DNA of 64,000 nucleotides, from positions 141,786-205,785 of the forward strand of contig JAHBYC010000001.1 of NCBI GenBank assembly GCA_019636175.1, written 5' to 3'. The translations under genes were made by a program, and so were the position numbers. The notes below the pieces were generated by a model. The model searched no databases. It was not told the origin of the DNA and was given only the letters and a program-made list of their open reading frames with translations. This document shows positions 16,080 to 23,898 of this stretch, in pieces (the stretch's first letter is position 1; each line of letters begins with the position of its first letter). The stretch is from Caulobacter sp. (GTDB lineage Bacteria; Pseudomonadota; Alphaproteobacteria; Caulobacterales; Caulobacteraceae).

Positions 16080-16646
16080 TCAGCCAAGTTGCTTCAGTCG
16101 GGCCTTGCCGGCGCGGTAGGTGAACAGGAAAGGCCCGTCGCCGGCCCTCAGGGCGTCGAGAATCGCCTCGGTTATGTCGAACAGCGGCAGACGCCGCGAC
16201 TCGGCCAGAGGACGGAAGGCGAGGTCGGACAGTTCCTCCGAGTCGGACAGATGGCCTGACAGGTGATCGGCGTTGGCCGTGAAGAACCTGGCGTGAAACC
16301 GCACCGGGCTGTTGGTCGGCGTGATGGCCCGCGCCGCCAGGGTCAGAGGCGCATCGTCGGCAAGGATCAGCCCGGTCTCCTCCACGGTCTCGCGGACCGC
16401 CGCCGCCGCCAGGGCCCCCGCCAGGCGGCCGGGCGCGTGGGCCAGTCGGGCGCAGAGGGGTGACAGGGGCCTGGGCCGTTCCAGATCGACGGGCTCGACC
16501 CCGCCGCCGGGAAACACGAAGACGTCCGGCGCGAAGCGTGACTTGCGCGGGCGTCGCCCCATCAGGACCTGCGCCTCCGGCCCCTGGCCTCGCAGCAGGA
16601 TCAGGCTGGCGGCATGGCGGGGCCTGGCGATCTTTGGCGGGATCAC
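16080..16646 (-). CDS. Nudix hydrolase (second of a tandem pair)
   Basis: The protein has 188 residues. The Nudix box is split: VFPGGGVEPVD, an insertion of about 30 residues, then AAVRETVEETGLIL with the metal-binding glutamates. This long-insert form is typical of the NUDT19/CoA-diphosphatase-like branch. The start is GTG at 16646, overlapping the upstream Nudix stop as GTGA, so translation is coupled. Likely substrates are CoA derivatives or nucleoside diphosphate-linked metabolites, by family only. It shares PRHAASLIL and the AARAITPTNSPVRFHARFF segment with its neighbour, showing tandem duplication. Confidence 0.85.
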   Translation of the reverse strand: MIPPKIARPRHAASLILLRGQGPEAQVLMGRRPRKSRFAPDVFVFPGGGVEPVDLERPRPLSPLCARLAHAPGRLAGALAAAAVRETVEETGLILADDAPLTLAARAITPTNSPVRFHARFFTANADHLSGHLSDSEELSDLAFRPLAESRRLPLFDITEAILDALRAGDGPFLFTYRAGKARLKQLG

Positions 16647-17368
16647 AGGTATTCCAGCCGACGGGCGCCCTGCATGAACCGCATGAAGGGGGCGGGGCGG
16701 CTGTCGTCCTGCAGCCGCAGGGCGATCTCCTGCACCACGAACCGGGTGATGTTGGGCAGGTCCATGTCGAGGGTTTCCTCCAGGTCGACCCAGGCGATCT
16801 CGTCCAGTTCGCCGCAGTCGGGGCGGCGTTCGAGACTCATCAGGCATTCGGCGTCGGCCATGAAGAACCGGGCGTCGAACCGCTTGGGCCGATAGGGCGG
16901 GGTGATCGCCCGGGCGACGAACTTCAGCGGCGCCAGATCGGGCAGGGCGCCGATGTCCAGGAATTCGCGCCACGGACCGGCCCCGGGGCGCGACGGCGCC
17001 GGCTTCGCCACAAGCAGACCGACCTCCTCGAAGGTCTCCCGAACGGCCGCCATGGCCAGGGCGCGGGGCAGCAGGGGGCTGGCGTGGCGCGCGGTCAGTC
17101 TCAGCCGCTCCTCGACCTCGCGGGCCAGTTCGCTGCCCGAGGGGGCGGTGAAGTCGCCCCGATCGATCCGCCCGCCCGGGAACACCCACTTGGACGGCAT
17201 GAAGCTGTGCCCCTTGGCCCGCCGCCCCATGAGAAGCCGGGGCTTGGGCCCGTCGCGGCGCACGATGATCAGGGTCGCGGCGTGGCGCGGCCGGACCGCG
17301 GGCCCCTTCTCGCGCATGGCTCCGTCGCTGCGGGGATCGTAGTTGGGGTCGAGAACGGGTCCGGTCAT
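16643..17368 (-). CDS. Nudix hydrolase (first of a tandem pair)
   Basis: The protein has 241 residues. WVFPGGRIDRGD is followed by an insertion of about 40 residues and then AAVRETFEEVGLLV, an intact REx2EE catalytic core. A later ARAITPPYRPKRFDARFFMA segment matches the downstream paralogue. Enzymes of this branch cleave X-linked nucleoside diphosphates or CoA, releasing a phosphate-containing half; the substrate is not determinable here. The two genes overlap by four bases and form an operon, with DUF4424 and rnr further upstream on the same strand after a 134-bp gap that shows no clear signal. Confidence 0.86.
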   Translation of the reverse strand: MTGPVLDPNYDPRSDGAMREKGPAVRPRHAATLIIVRRDGPKPRLLMGRRAKGHSFMPSKWVFPGGRIDRGDFTAPSGSELAREVEERLRLTARHASPLLPRALAMAAVRETFEEVGLLVAKPAPSRPGAGPWREFLDIGALPDLAPLKFVARAITPPYRPKRFDARFFMADAECLMSLERRPDCGELDEIAWVDLEETLDMDLPNITRFVVQEIALRLQDDSRPAPFMRFMQGARRLEYL

Positions 17369-17502
17369 GCCCGCGAGTTTAGGCCGGTCAGCGCGGGACG
17401 GAAGCGTGACGTTGCGGAAGCGGGGCCGGGACGGTTGCAGAGATCACGCTGCAGGCCAGGACCCGAAGACGGAGATAGGCGCTGACGCCCAGGCCCTGCC
17501 CG

Positions 17503-18528
17503 CTACTCAGCCATCGCCGAATAGGGCTCCAGGATCAGGATCCGCAGATCGTCTTCGGGCACGAAATCGGTCTTGCGAAGCTCGAAGCGCGTCGGGCTGA
17601 TCTTTTTCACGCCATCGCCGCAGAAGCTGACCAGATTTGTGGCCGCCCCCTTGTCGACGACCAGCCGGAAGTCGCCGATGTTTCTGGCCCAGTTGGCGCC
17701 GGTGGTCAGGATGTAGGCGATGCGCAGTTCCTGGAAGCCGGAGAAATTGGGCGCCTGGCGCTGCCGTTCCACCGTCGCCAGCAAGTCCTTGTCGATGCAG
17801 TAGTCGCGGGTCATGGCCCGGGTCTGGTCGGCGGCGTCGCCCTCCAGACCCCACATCGAGCTGCCCAGCAGGCTGGAAACGCTGCCGCCGACGGACGGCT
17901 TGTAGCGGTGCTCGACAAACACCTCTTTTCCCGGGGGAAACACCTGGGTCCAGTAGAAGGTGGTCTTCAGCACCCATGACGGCGTCATGTGCTTTTCCCA
18001 GCCCTTGCCGACGTCGTATTCGTCGACCCAGGCTAGGCCCAGATCAATAGCTTCCTGGCGGTCCGCGGCGCTCAGGGCGTCGAGCGCCCTGCCGGCCTCG
18101 GGACGGTGCGCCGCCAGGGGAACGCCGTGGCCCTTCAGCCATTCGGTGCGATCCAGCCCGTTCACGAGAGCCTTCTGTTCGACCTGCGCCTTGACCGGCG
18201 CGCCGTCCACCGTGGTGGCGAAGTCGAGGAGATTGGTCGCGTCATCGCTCGGCAGGCCATGATCGGTCTCGAAGAAGCCCTCGCCGCCGATGTCGGGCAT
18301 CGGAAAGGCGACGATGGTGCGGACAGGCTTGTCGCTGATGTTGATGAAGCGATAGCGGACGACGATCTCCTCGCGACTGATGAACAGATCTTCGGACCGC
18401 ATCTCGATCCGGTCGCTGTGGGTCAGGATCAACCCGCCCGCGGCCAGTTCGGCCGAGGAGTCGTTGGCCAGGACCGGCGTCGCCAGCAGGACCGCCGTCA
18501 TCGCCACAGCCATCGCAAATCGCGTCAT
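17503..18528 (-). CDS. DUF4424 domain-containing exported protein
   Basis: The protein has 341 residues with a clear signal peptide (cleavage after VLA, about residue 21). The mature part starts NDSSAELAAGGLILTHSDRI, the pattern I associate with DUF4424, a family of unknown function in proteobacterial envelopes. Beta-strand-rich segments with WTQVFPPGKEVFVEHRYKPS suggest a secreted beta sandwich. The last base of its ATG lies inside the stop of rnr (four-base overlap), so it is probably translated from the rnr mRNA even though the roles seem unrelated. Confidence 0.82.
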   Translation of the reverse strand: MTRFAMAVAMTAVLLATPVLANDSSAELAAGGLILTHSDRIEMRSEDLFISREEIVVRYRFINISDKPVRTIVAFPMPDIGGEGFFETDHGLPSDDATNLLDFATTVDGAPVKAQVEQKALVNGLDRTEWLKGHGVPLAAHRPEAGRALDALSAADRQEAIDLGLAWVDEYDVGKGWEKHMTPSWVLKTTFYWTQVFPPGKEVFVEHRYKPSVGGSVSSLLGSSMWGLEGDAADQTRAMTRDYCIDKDLLATVERQRQAPNFSGFQELRIAYILTTGANWARNIGDFRLVVDKGAATNLVSFCGDGVKKISPTRFELRKTDFVPEDDLRILILEPYSAMAE

Positions 18529-20861
18529 CGCTTCTTCTTGCCTCCACCCTTGCCGGTCTTTCCCGGCGCCCTCGAGAACCCGGGGCCGCCCTTGCGCGGC
18601 GGTCCGCCCCGCGTCTTGCCACCATCCCTGAACTTGCGACGCGGGCTAAGGGGGGCGGTCCTGGCGTTGGGATCGGCGGCCATCGGTTCACTGAGCATCT
18701 CGAACAGCAGGCCGCCAGTGACGGGCGTGGCCTCTCGCAGTCGCACCTCGACCCGCATCCCCAGAGGCCAACGCTTGCCGGTGCGCTCGCCGACCAGGGC
18801 GTGGCTGCGCTCGTCGTGGACGAAGTATTCCTCGCCAAGGCTGGAAACCGGAACCAGGCCGTCGGCGCCGGTCTCGTCCAGGCGGATAAACAGACCAAAG
18901 CGGGTCACGCCGGTGATGCGACCCTCGAACTCCGCCCCGACCCTGTCGGCCAGGAAGGCGGCGACATAGCGGTCCGTGGCGTCCCGCTCGGCGGCCATGC
19001 TGCGGCGTTCGGCGAAGGTGATCCGCTCGGCGGTGTCCTTGATCTGGCTGATGTCGCCGTCCGTCAGACCATCGTCGCCCAGGCCCAGGGCGCGGATCAG
19101 GGCGCGATGAACGATCAGGTCGGCGTAGCGGCGGATCGGGCTGGTGAAGTGGGCGTAGCGGGCCAGATTGAGGCCGAAGTGGCCGATATTGTCGCTGCTG
19201 TAATGGGCCTGCATCTGGGTGCGCAGGACCACCTCATTGATGATGTCGGCGTGCGGGCTTTCCCGGGTCTCGCCGAGCAGCTTGTTGAACCGGTCGGTGC
19301 GCGGCGCCTCGCCCTTGTTCCAGGGCAGGCCCAGCGTCTCCAGAAACTCCGCCAGCGACTGCACCTTTTCCAGGCTGGGAGTGTCGTGGACCCGGTAGAT
19401 CAGGGGCGTGCGCTTCTGTTCCAGGGTCTCGGCGGCGCAGACGTTGGCCTGCACCATCATCTCCTCGATGAGCTGGTGAGCCTCCAGCGACCGGCGCTTC
19501 TCGATCGAGACCACATGCCCTTCGGCGTCGATGCGAATGCGCCGCTCGTCACTCTGGATGGCCAGGGGCGAGCGGGCTTTGCGGCCCTTCAGCATGACAT
19601 GATAGGCGGCCCAGAGCGGCTTGATGACCCCGTCCAGCAGCGGACCGGTCTGATCGTCGGGTTGGCCGTCGATGGCGTTCTGGGCCTGCTCGTAGGACAG
19701 CTTGGCGGCGGAGCGCATCAGTCCGCGGACGAACCGGTGGCCGCGCTTGCGACCATCTGCGTCGAACACCATCCGCACAGCCATGCAGGCGCGGTTCTCA
19801 CCCTCGCGCAGCGAGCACAGGCCCGCCGACAGCCGTTCGGGCAGCATCGGCTCGACCCGGTCGGGGAAGTAGGTGCTGTTGCCCTTCTCGCGAGCCTCGT
19901 TGTCCAGCGCCATGCCGTGGCGGACGTAGGCGGCGACGTCGGCGATGGCGACCCAAACGATCCAGCCGCCGGCGTTCTTCGGATCCGGGTCGGGATGGGC
20001 CAGCACGGCGTCGTCGTGGTCGCGGGCGTCCGCCGGATCGATGGTGACCAGCGGCAGGTCGCGCAGGTCCTCGCGCCCCTTGAGCGTCGGCTCCTTCGCG
20101 GCAGCCGCCTCGGCCTCCGCCGCGGCGCTGAAGCCCACCGGGATGCCGTGGCTGTGGATGGCGATCAGCGAGGCGGCGCGGGCGTCGTCCTCGCGGCCGA
20201 CGACCTCGAGCAGCTTGCCCTGCTTGGGGCCATAGCGAGGGCCATGGCCGGCCTGCATCTGGGCGAGGACCAGGTCGCCATCCTTCAGATCACGCCCCTC
20301 GAATTCCGGCAGCAGCAGGACGTCCTTGCTCTTGCGGTCGACCGGCTCGACCCGCACCTCCCTGCGGACCTTGCGGATGACCCCCAGGACGCGATGGGCG
20401 CTCTGTCCCAGCCGCTTGATGACCCGCGCCTCGATCTCGCCGGTTTCCAGGCGCTCGAACCGGACCAGCAGCTTGTCGCCCAGGCCGGGCGCGCCTGCCG
20501 TCGCCTCATTGCGGTCCGGAGCCAGGCGGGCGAGGGGAGCGTCTTCCCCCTTGCTCAGCCGCACGAACAGGTCGCCATCGGCGTCGCGCTCGACAACCTC
20601 GGCGACACCGACGGGGGGCAGGGCGCCGGCCTCGGCGAAACCGCGCCGGCCGCGCTTGCCAAGGGCGCCCTGGCTTTCCAGCTCGCGCAGCATCTCCCGC
20701 AGGGCCCGGCGATCGGCGCCCTTGAGGCCGAAATGGCGGGCGATGTCGGCCTTGCCTGCTTCCCCCGCATCGCGAAGGAAGGCGAGCAGGGTGTCGCGGT
20801 CAGGCAGGCCTTGCGGCGCGCGGGGGGTCTTGGTCGCCTTTGGGGCTTTGAGTTTGGCCAT
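18525..20861 (-). CDS. rnr: Ribonuclease R
   Basis: The protein has 778 residues. An N-terminal winged helix (20-70) precedes cold-shock domains, an RNB catalytic domain with the metal-binding LVTIDPADARDHDDAV (271-286), an S1 domain around FEGRITGVTRFGLFIRLDET, and a basic glycine/lysine tail. RNase R is a 3'-5' hydrolytic exonuclease able to digest structured RNA and takes part in rRNA and tmRNA-linked decay. It follows the DUF4139 pair and precedes DUF4424 on the same strand. In many alphaproteobacteria rnr follows topA directly; here the autotransporter and DUF4139 genes lie between. Confidence 0.96.
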   Translation of the reverse strand: MAKLKAPKATKTPRAPQGLPDRDTLLAFLRDAGEAGKADIARHFGLKGADRRALREMLRELESQGALGKRGRRGFAEAGALPPVGVAEVVERDADGDLFVRLSKGEDAPLARLAPDRNEATAGAPGLGDKLLVRFERLETGEIEARVIKRLGQSAHRVLGVIRKVRREVRVEPVDRKSKDVLLLPEFEGRDLKDGDLVLAQMQAGHGPRYGPKQGKLLEVVGREDDARAASLIAIHSHGIPVGFSAAAEAEAAAAKEPTLKGREDLRDLPLVTIDPADARDHDDAVLAHPDPDPKNAGGWIVWVAIADVAAYVRHGMALDNEAREKGNSTYFPDRVEPMLPERLSAGLCSLREGENRACMAVRMVFDADGRKRGHRFVRGLMRSAAKLSYEQAQNAIDGQPDDQTGPLLDGVIKPLWAAYHVMLKGRKARSPLAIQSDERRIRIDAEGHVVSIEKRRSLEAHQLIEEMMVQANVCAAETLEQKRTPLIYRVHDTPSLEKVQSLAEFLETLGLPWNKGEAPRTDRFNKLLGETRESPHADIINEVVLRTQMQAHYSSDNIGHFGLNLARYAHFTSPIRRYADLIVHRALIRALGLGDDGLTDGDISQIKDTAERITFAERRSMAAERDATDRYVAAFLADRVGAEFEGRITGVTRFGLFIRLDETGADGLVPVSSLGEEYFVHDERSHALVGERTGKRWPLGMRVEVRLREATPVTGGLLFEMLSEPMAADPNARTAPLSPRRKFRDGGKTRGGPPRKGGPGFSRAPGKTGKGGGKKKR

Positions 20862-20896
20862 GTCCTGCCATACCCCCGCCGGAGCCTGACCCCAAG

Positions 20897-22459
20897 TCAG
20901 TAGTCGGCGGTCAGGCTGTAGCGAATGATTGTGCGCTGTCCCGGGGCAAGGGTCACCGTCCAGGCCCGGCCGCCGGCCTTGGCCTTGTAGGGCAGGCTGG
21001 AGCCGCTGATCTTCACCGGATAGCCGTAGTCTTCCAGCAGCAGCTCGAAGGCGATCGGGCTGTCGGCGCGACTTTCGACGATTATCTCGTATTTGCGCCG
21101 GGTCTTCTTGCCCCGGGTGGTCTTTTCCACCAGACGCGGCTGGACCGTCACCGATTGCGACCCCCCCACCGTGATGTCGACCGGGCTGCCAACGGCGTTG
21201 TTCTTTAGGTCATAGCTGCCGGCGATCAGGCCGGGGGCCTCGGGACGGGTTTCGGTGACCATCACCCTGCCGCCCGGCAGCGGCAGGCCGAGGCCCTGTG
21301 ACTTGCGGTTTTCGGTGCGCAGCAGGGTAGCGGTGGCAAGCGCCGTGGTGTCGGCGCTCCATTCGCCGAAGGGCGAGACACGGAACTGCTGGACCCGTTC
21401 AAACGCCACGCCCTCTGCGTCCAGCATCAGCAGCTGCTTGGTCTGCCGCGCCGCGACCGTCGTCGGATAGGGCAGGGTGTAGAGCTTGTAGTCGCCCAGC
21501 TCCGACTGTTCGGCCTTCTTCTGGGCCGCGACCCTCATTTCGGGAGCCGGCGGCGGCGGTGGAGGCGGGGGCGGGGCCATGGGGGCCGGCGGCGGAGGCG
21601 GCGGCGGAACCGCCTCTTCATCGTAGTCCACCTCGATCGGCCAGCAGGCGTCGTCTCGCCCCTTGGCGCGCGCCACGGTCGCCCGGGTGCGCCAGCTGCG
21701 GGCCACGTCGCCGGCCACCACCTGGGTCGGGGCGTCGACGAAGCTGGTTCCGCTGTCGTTGCTGAGGGTGATCCAGCCGGTGAGGTCCAGCGTGCGTCCG
21801 TCGGCGCGGACATTGGCGACGTAATTGGCCTTCCAGTTCAGCCCCACCGCCAGATAACTCAGCCGCACGCGGTAACTGCCGGCGGTCTTGGCCCGCACCT
21901 TCATCGACAGGGTGGGCTTGTCCGACAGGCCCTTGGGAATGCTGTCGAACACCAGCCGCTCCGGCTCGCCGCTGCAGCCGAGCGCCTCGAAGTGGCCGTC
22001 GATCTCAAGGATGACCCCTCGGGGCCCGGTGCGCAGGATCGCCTTCTGCTCGGTGACCGCCCCCGTCTTCGGATTGGTGCGGATCAGCCGCACGGGGGCG
22101 CCCAGAGACCCTTCGATCAGGGAACCGGGGCTGAGCAGGTCATAGTCCTGATTTCGCTCCAGCAGCACCGCCGGAAGGCCGTCCAGCGCTGCCGTGGCCG
22201 GCACGATGCCGTCGGCGACTCCGCGAAAGACGATGCGGCTGTCTCCGGCCGGGACCTCGATGGTGCGCCATTCGGTCACCATCGCCAGACCCGAACGGCC
22301 GTCGAAATAGCCGCGCGCCCCGTTGGGGTCCTGATAGACCGTCAGGGCGACGGATTCCGCCTTTTCCGAAGTCGCGCCGGCCGTCTGGGCCCGGGCCGCG
22401 CCGGCGGCGAGACACAGGGCGAGCGTCGCCAGCAGCCAGCTTCGCGCGGGTCTGCGCAT
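20897..22459 (-). CDS. DUF4139 exported protein with proline-rich hinge
   Basis: The protein has 520 residues with a signal peptide cleaved after ARAQ (about 25). An N-terminal strand domain with NQDYDLLSPGSLIEG is followed by the DUF4139 region. A nearly pure proline run at about 285-307 splits the DUF4139 region, and the C-terminal beta domain ends RTIIRYSLTADY. The protein shares its order of motifs (YDLLSP, VRLIRTNP, GLNWKANYVA) with the gene upstream, 3 bp away, so the two are tandem paralogues. The family is of unknown function and predicted to sit in the periplasm or cell surface. Confidence 0.82.
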   Translation of the reverse strand: MRRPARSWLLATLALCLAAGAARAQTAGATSEKAESVALTVYQDPNGARGYFDGRSGLAMVTEWRTIEVPAGDSRIVFRGVADGIVPATAALDGLPAVLLERNQDYDLLSPGSLIEGSLGAPVRLIRTNPKTGAVTEQKAILRTGPRGVILEIDGHFEALGCSGEPERLVFDSIPKGLSDKPTLSMKVRAKTAGSYRVRLSYLAVGLNWKANYVANVRADGRTLDLTGWITLSNDSGTSFVDAPTQVVAGDVARSWRTRATVARAKGRDDACWPIEVDYDEEAVPPPPPPPAPMAPPPPPPPPPAPEMRVAAQKKAEQSELGDYKLYTLPYPTTVAARQTKQLLMLDAEGVAFERVQQFRVSPFGEWSADTTALATATLLRTENRKSQGLGLPLPGGRVMVTETRPEAPGLIAGSYDLKNNAVGSPVDITVGGSQSVTVQPRLVEKTTRGKKTRRKYEIIVESRADSPIAFELLLEDYGYPVKISGSSLPYKAKAGGRAWTVTLAPGQRTIIRYSLTADY

Positions 22460-22462
22460 GGA

Positions 22463-23806
22463 TCAGTACCCGCTGTCGACCGTGAAGGTCAGGGTCGTCT
22501 CGCCGTTGGCCGGCACCGGCACATCCCAGGCCAGGGTGTCGGCGTTCAGCTTGCGGCCCTTGATGCTCTCCTCGATCAGCTTGCCGTCGCGGCCAAGGCC
22601 GGACTGGCGAACCTGAACCACCACCGGCTCGGGCCGGGCGTTCCGCACCAGATAGCTCATCTGGTAGCGGGTCTTGGTGTTGCTGCGCTTGTCCTGGTTG
22701 ACGATGGTCGGCTGCAGGGTGACGTCGAAGGCCTGTCCGGTTTGCAGCGAGAGTTCAGACCCGGCCGGGGTGTGGCCGATGTTGCTCTCGCCGATGAACT
22801 TGGGATTGCCTGCCGCATCGCGAACGTAGAACCGCACGGTCCCGGCCGGCATCGGCGCGCCCTGGCCGCCGCCCGCGGCGAACTCCAGCTTCACCGCCGC
22901 GGCGATCGGCTGTTCCTGGCTGCGGAACCCGCCCATGTCGACCCGGTAGGCCTTCTTCGCCGGCGCGCCGATCACGTCCAGAAAGCTGACCTGCTTGGTC
23001 TGGTTCTGGGCGATCGTGGTCCGCTCCTTCAGCGGATAGATGTAGTAGTCCGACAGCGGCGTGGCCGCGCCCGTCATGGTTCCGGCGGAGGTCATGGCCG
23101 GCGGGCTGTAGGTGATGCCGCGTCCGACATTGCCGGCCACCAGCTGCACCTCGGCGTCATCGAAGGAGACGCCGGCGGTGTTTTCCAGGGTGATCCAGCC
23201 CTGCATGTCGATCTTGCCGTTCTTCTCGTCGAACAGGGCCACATAGTCGGCGCTCCAGCCCAGGCCGCCGGTCAGGTAGGTCAGCTTGGTCTCGCGCGGG
23301 CCGGCCTTTTCGGCGTCAACCGTAACCGACAGGGTGGGGCGGGCGCGGAGGTTGGGCGGCACCTTGTCGAAGATGACCCGGGTCGGAACGCCATCCTCGC
23401 GCAGGATCTCGATCCGGTCGCCGATCTGCAGCACCACGCCATTGTTGACCGCCAGCACCTTGGCGCTCTCGGTGACCTGGGTCCCGTTGCCGGGGTTGGT
23501 GCGGACGATCTTCACCGTCTCGCCGACGGCCTTGTTCATCAGGGTCTGGGGCGAGAGCAGGTCGTAGTCGAAGTTCTGCTCGATGATCTCGATGCCCGGC
23601 GCCGAGAGGGTGACGGTCTCGCTCTGGATTTCCGGGGAAACATCCTTGAATTCAAGACGTTGACGGCCCCCCGTGAGGTTTTCGGTGCGAATGTCCTGCA
23701 CCAGGCTGCGGCCCGAATTATAGATGGTCACCGACAGCTTGCGGGGCTCGGCCGAGGCCGCCGTCGCCAGGGCGATCAGTCCGACCGTGAGAAAAACGCT
23801 GCGCAT
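22463..23806 (-). CDS. DUF4139 exported protein
   Basis: The protein has 447 residues with a signal peptide ending TAASAEP (about 20). Motifs shared with the next gene are NFDYDLLSPQTLMN, VKIVRTNPGNG and GLGWSADYVALFDE; it lacks the proline run. The C terminus, PVPANGETTLTFTVDSGY, is a beta-sandwich edge common to the family. The pair is likely co-transcribed and perhaps forms a heteromer, which is inference from tandem arrangement. The start at 23806 is 91 bp downstream of the autotransporter stop. Confidence 0.82.
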   Translation of the reverse strand: MRSVFLTVGLIALATAASAEPRKLSVTIYNSGRSLVQDIRTENLTGGRQRLEFKDVSPEIQSETVTLSAPGIEIIEQNFDYDLLSPQTLMNKAVGETVKIVRTNPGNGTQVTESAKVLAVNNGVVLQIGDRIEILREDGVPTRVIFDKVPPNLRARPTLSVTVDAEKAGPRETKLTYLTGGLGWSADYVALFDEKNGKIDMQGWITLENTAGVSFDDAEVQLVAGNVGRGITYSPPAMTSAGTMTGAATPLSDYYIYPLKERTTIAQNQTKQVSFLDVIGAPAKKAYRVDMGGFRSQEQPIAAAVKLEFAAGGGQGAPMPAGTVRFYVRDAAGNPKFIGESNIGHTPAGSELSLQTGQAFDVTLQPTIVNQDKRSNTKTRYQMSYLVRNARPEPVVVQVRQSGLGRDGKLIEESIKGRKLNADTLAWDVPVPANGETTLTFTVDSGY

Positions 23807-23880
23807 GAGCTGCTCCGGGACATTCAGATTCCGCGAAATCTGTCACGGAGCGCGAAACGGCGTCCATCCCCTTTTGCAGT

Positions 23881-23898
23881 GCGCCGTCTTCCCGGCGC
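23881..23898 (-). terminator. Hairpin next to the autotransporter stop
   Basis: On the minus strand GCGCCG, a GGAAGA loop and CGGCGC form a 6-bp stem that begins right at the TAG of the autotransporter gene. The following bases are GCACTGCAAAAGG, without a U tract, so termination is not certain. Confidence 0.35.

Noticed and set aside
18801-20903. 700-codon open frame opposite rnr
   Set aside because: rnr on the minus strand has all expected RNase R domains. The antisense translation is rich in Ala, Gly, Asp and His without any family pattern.
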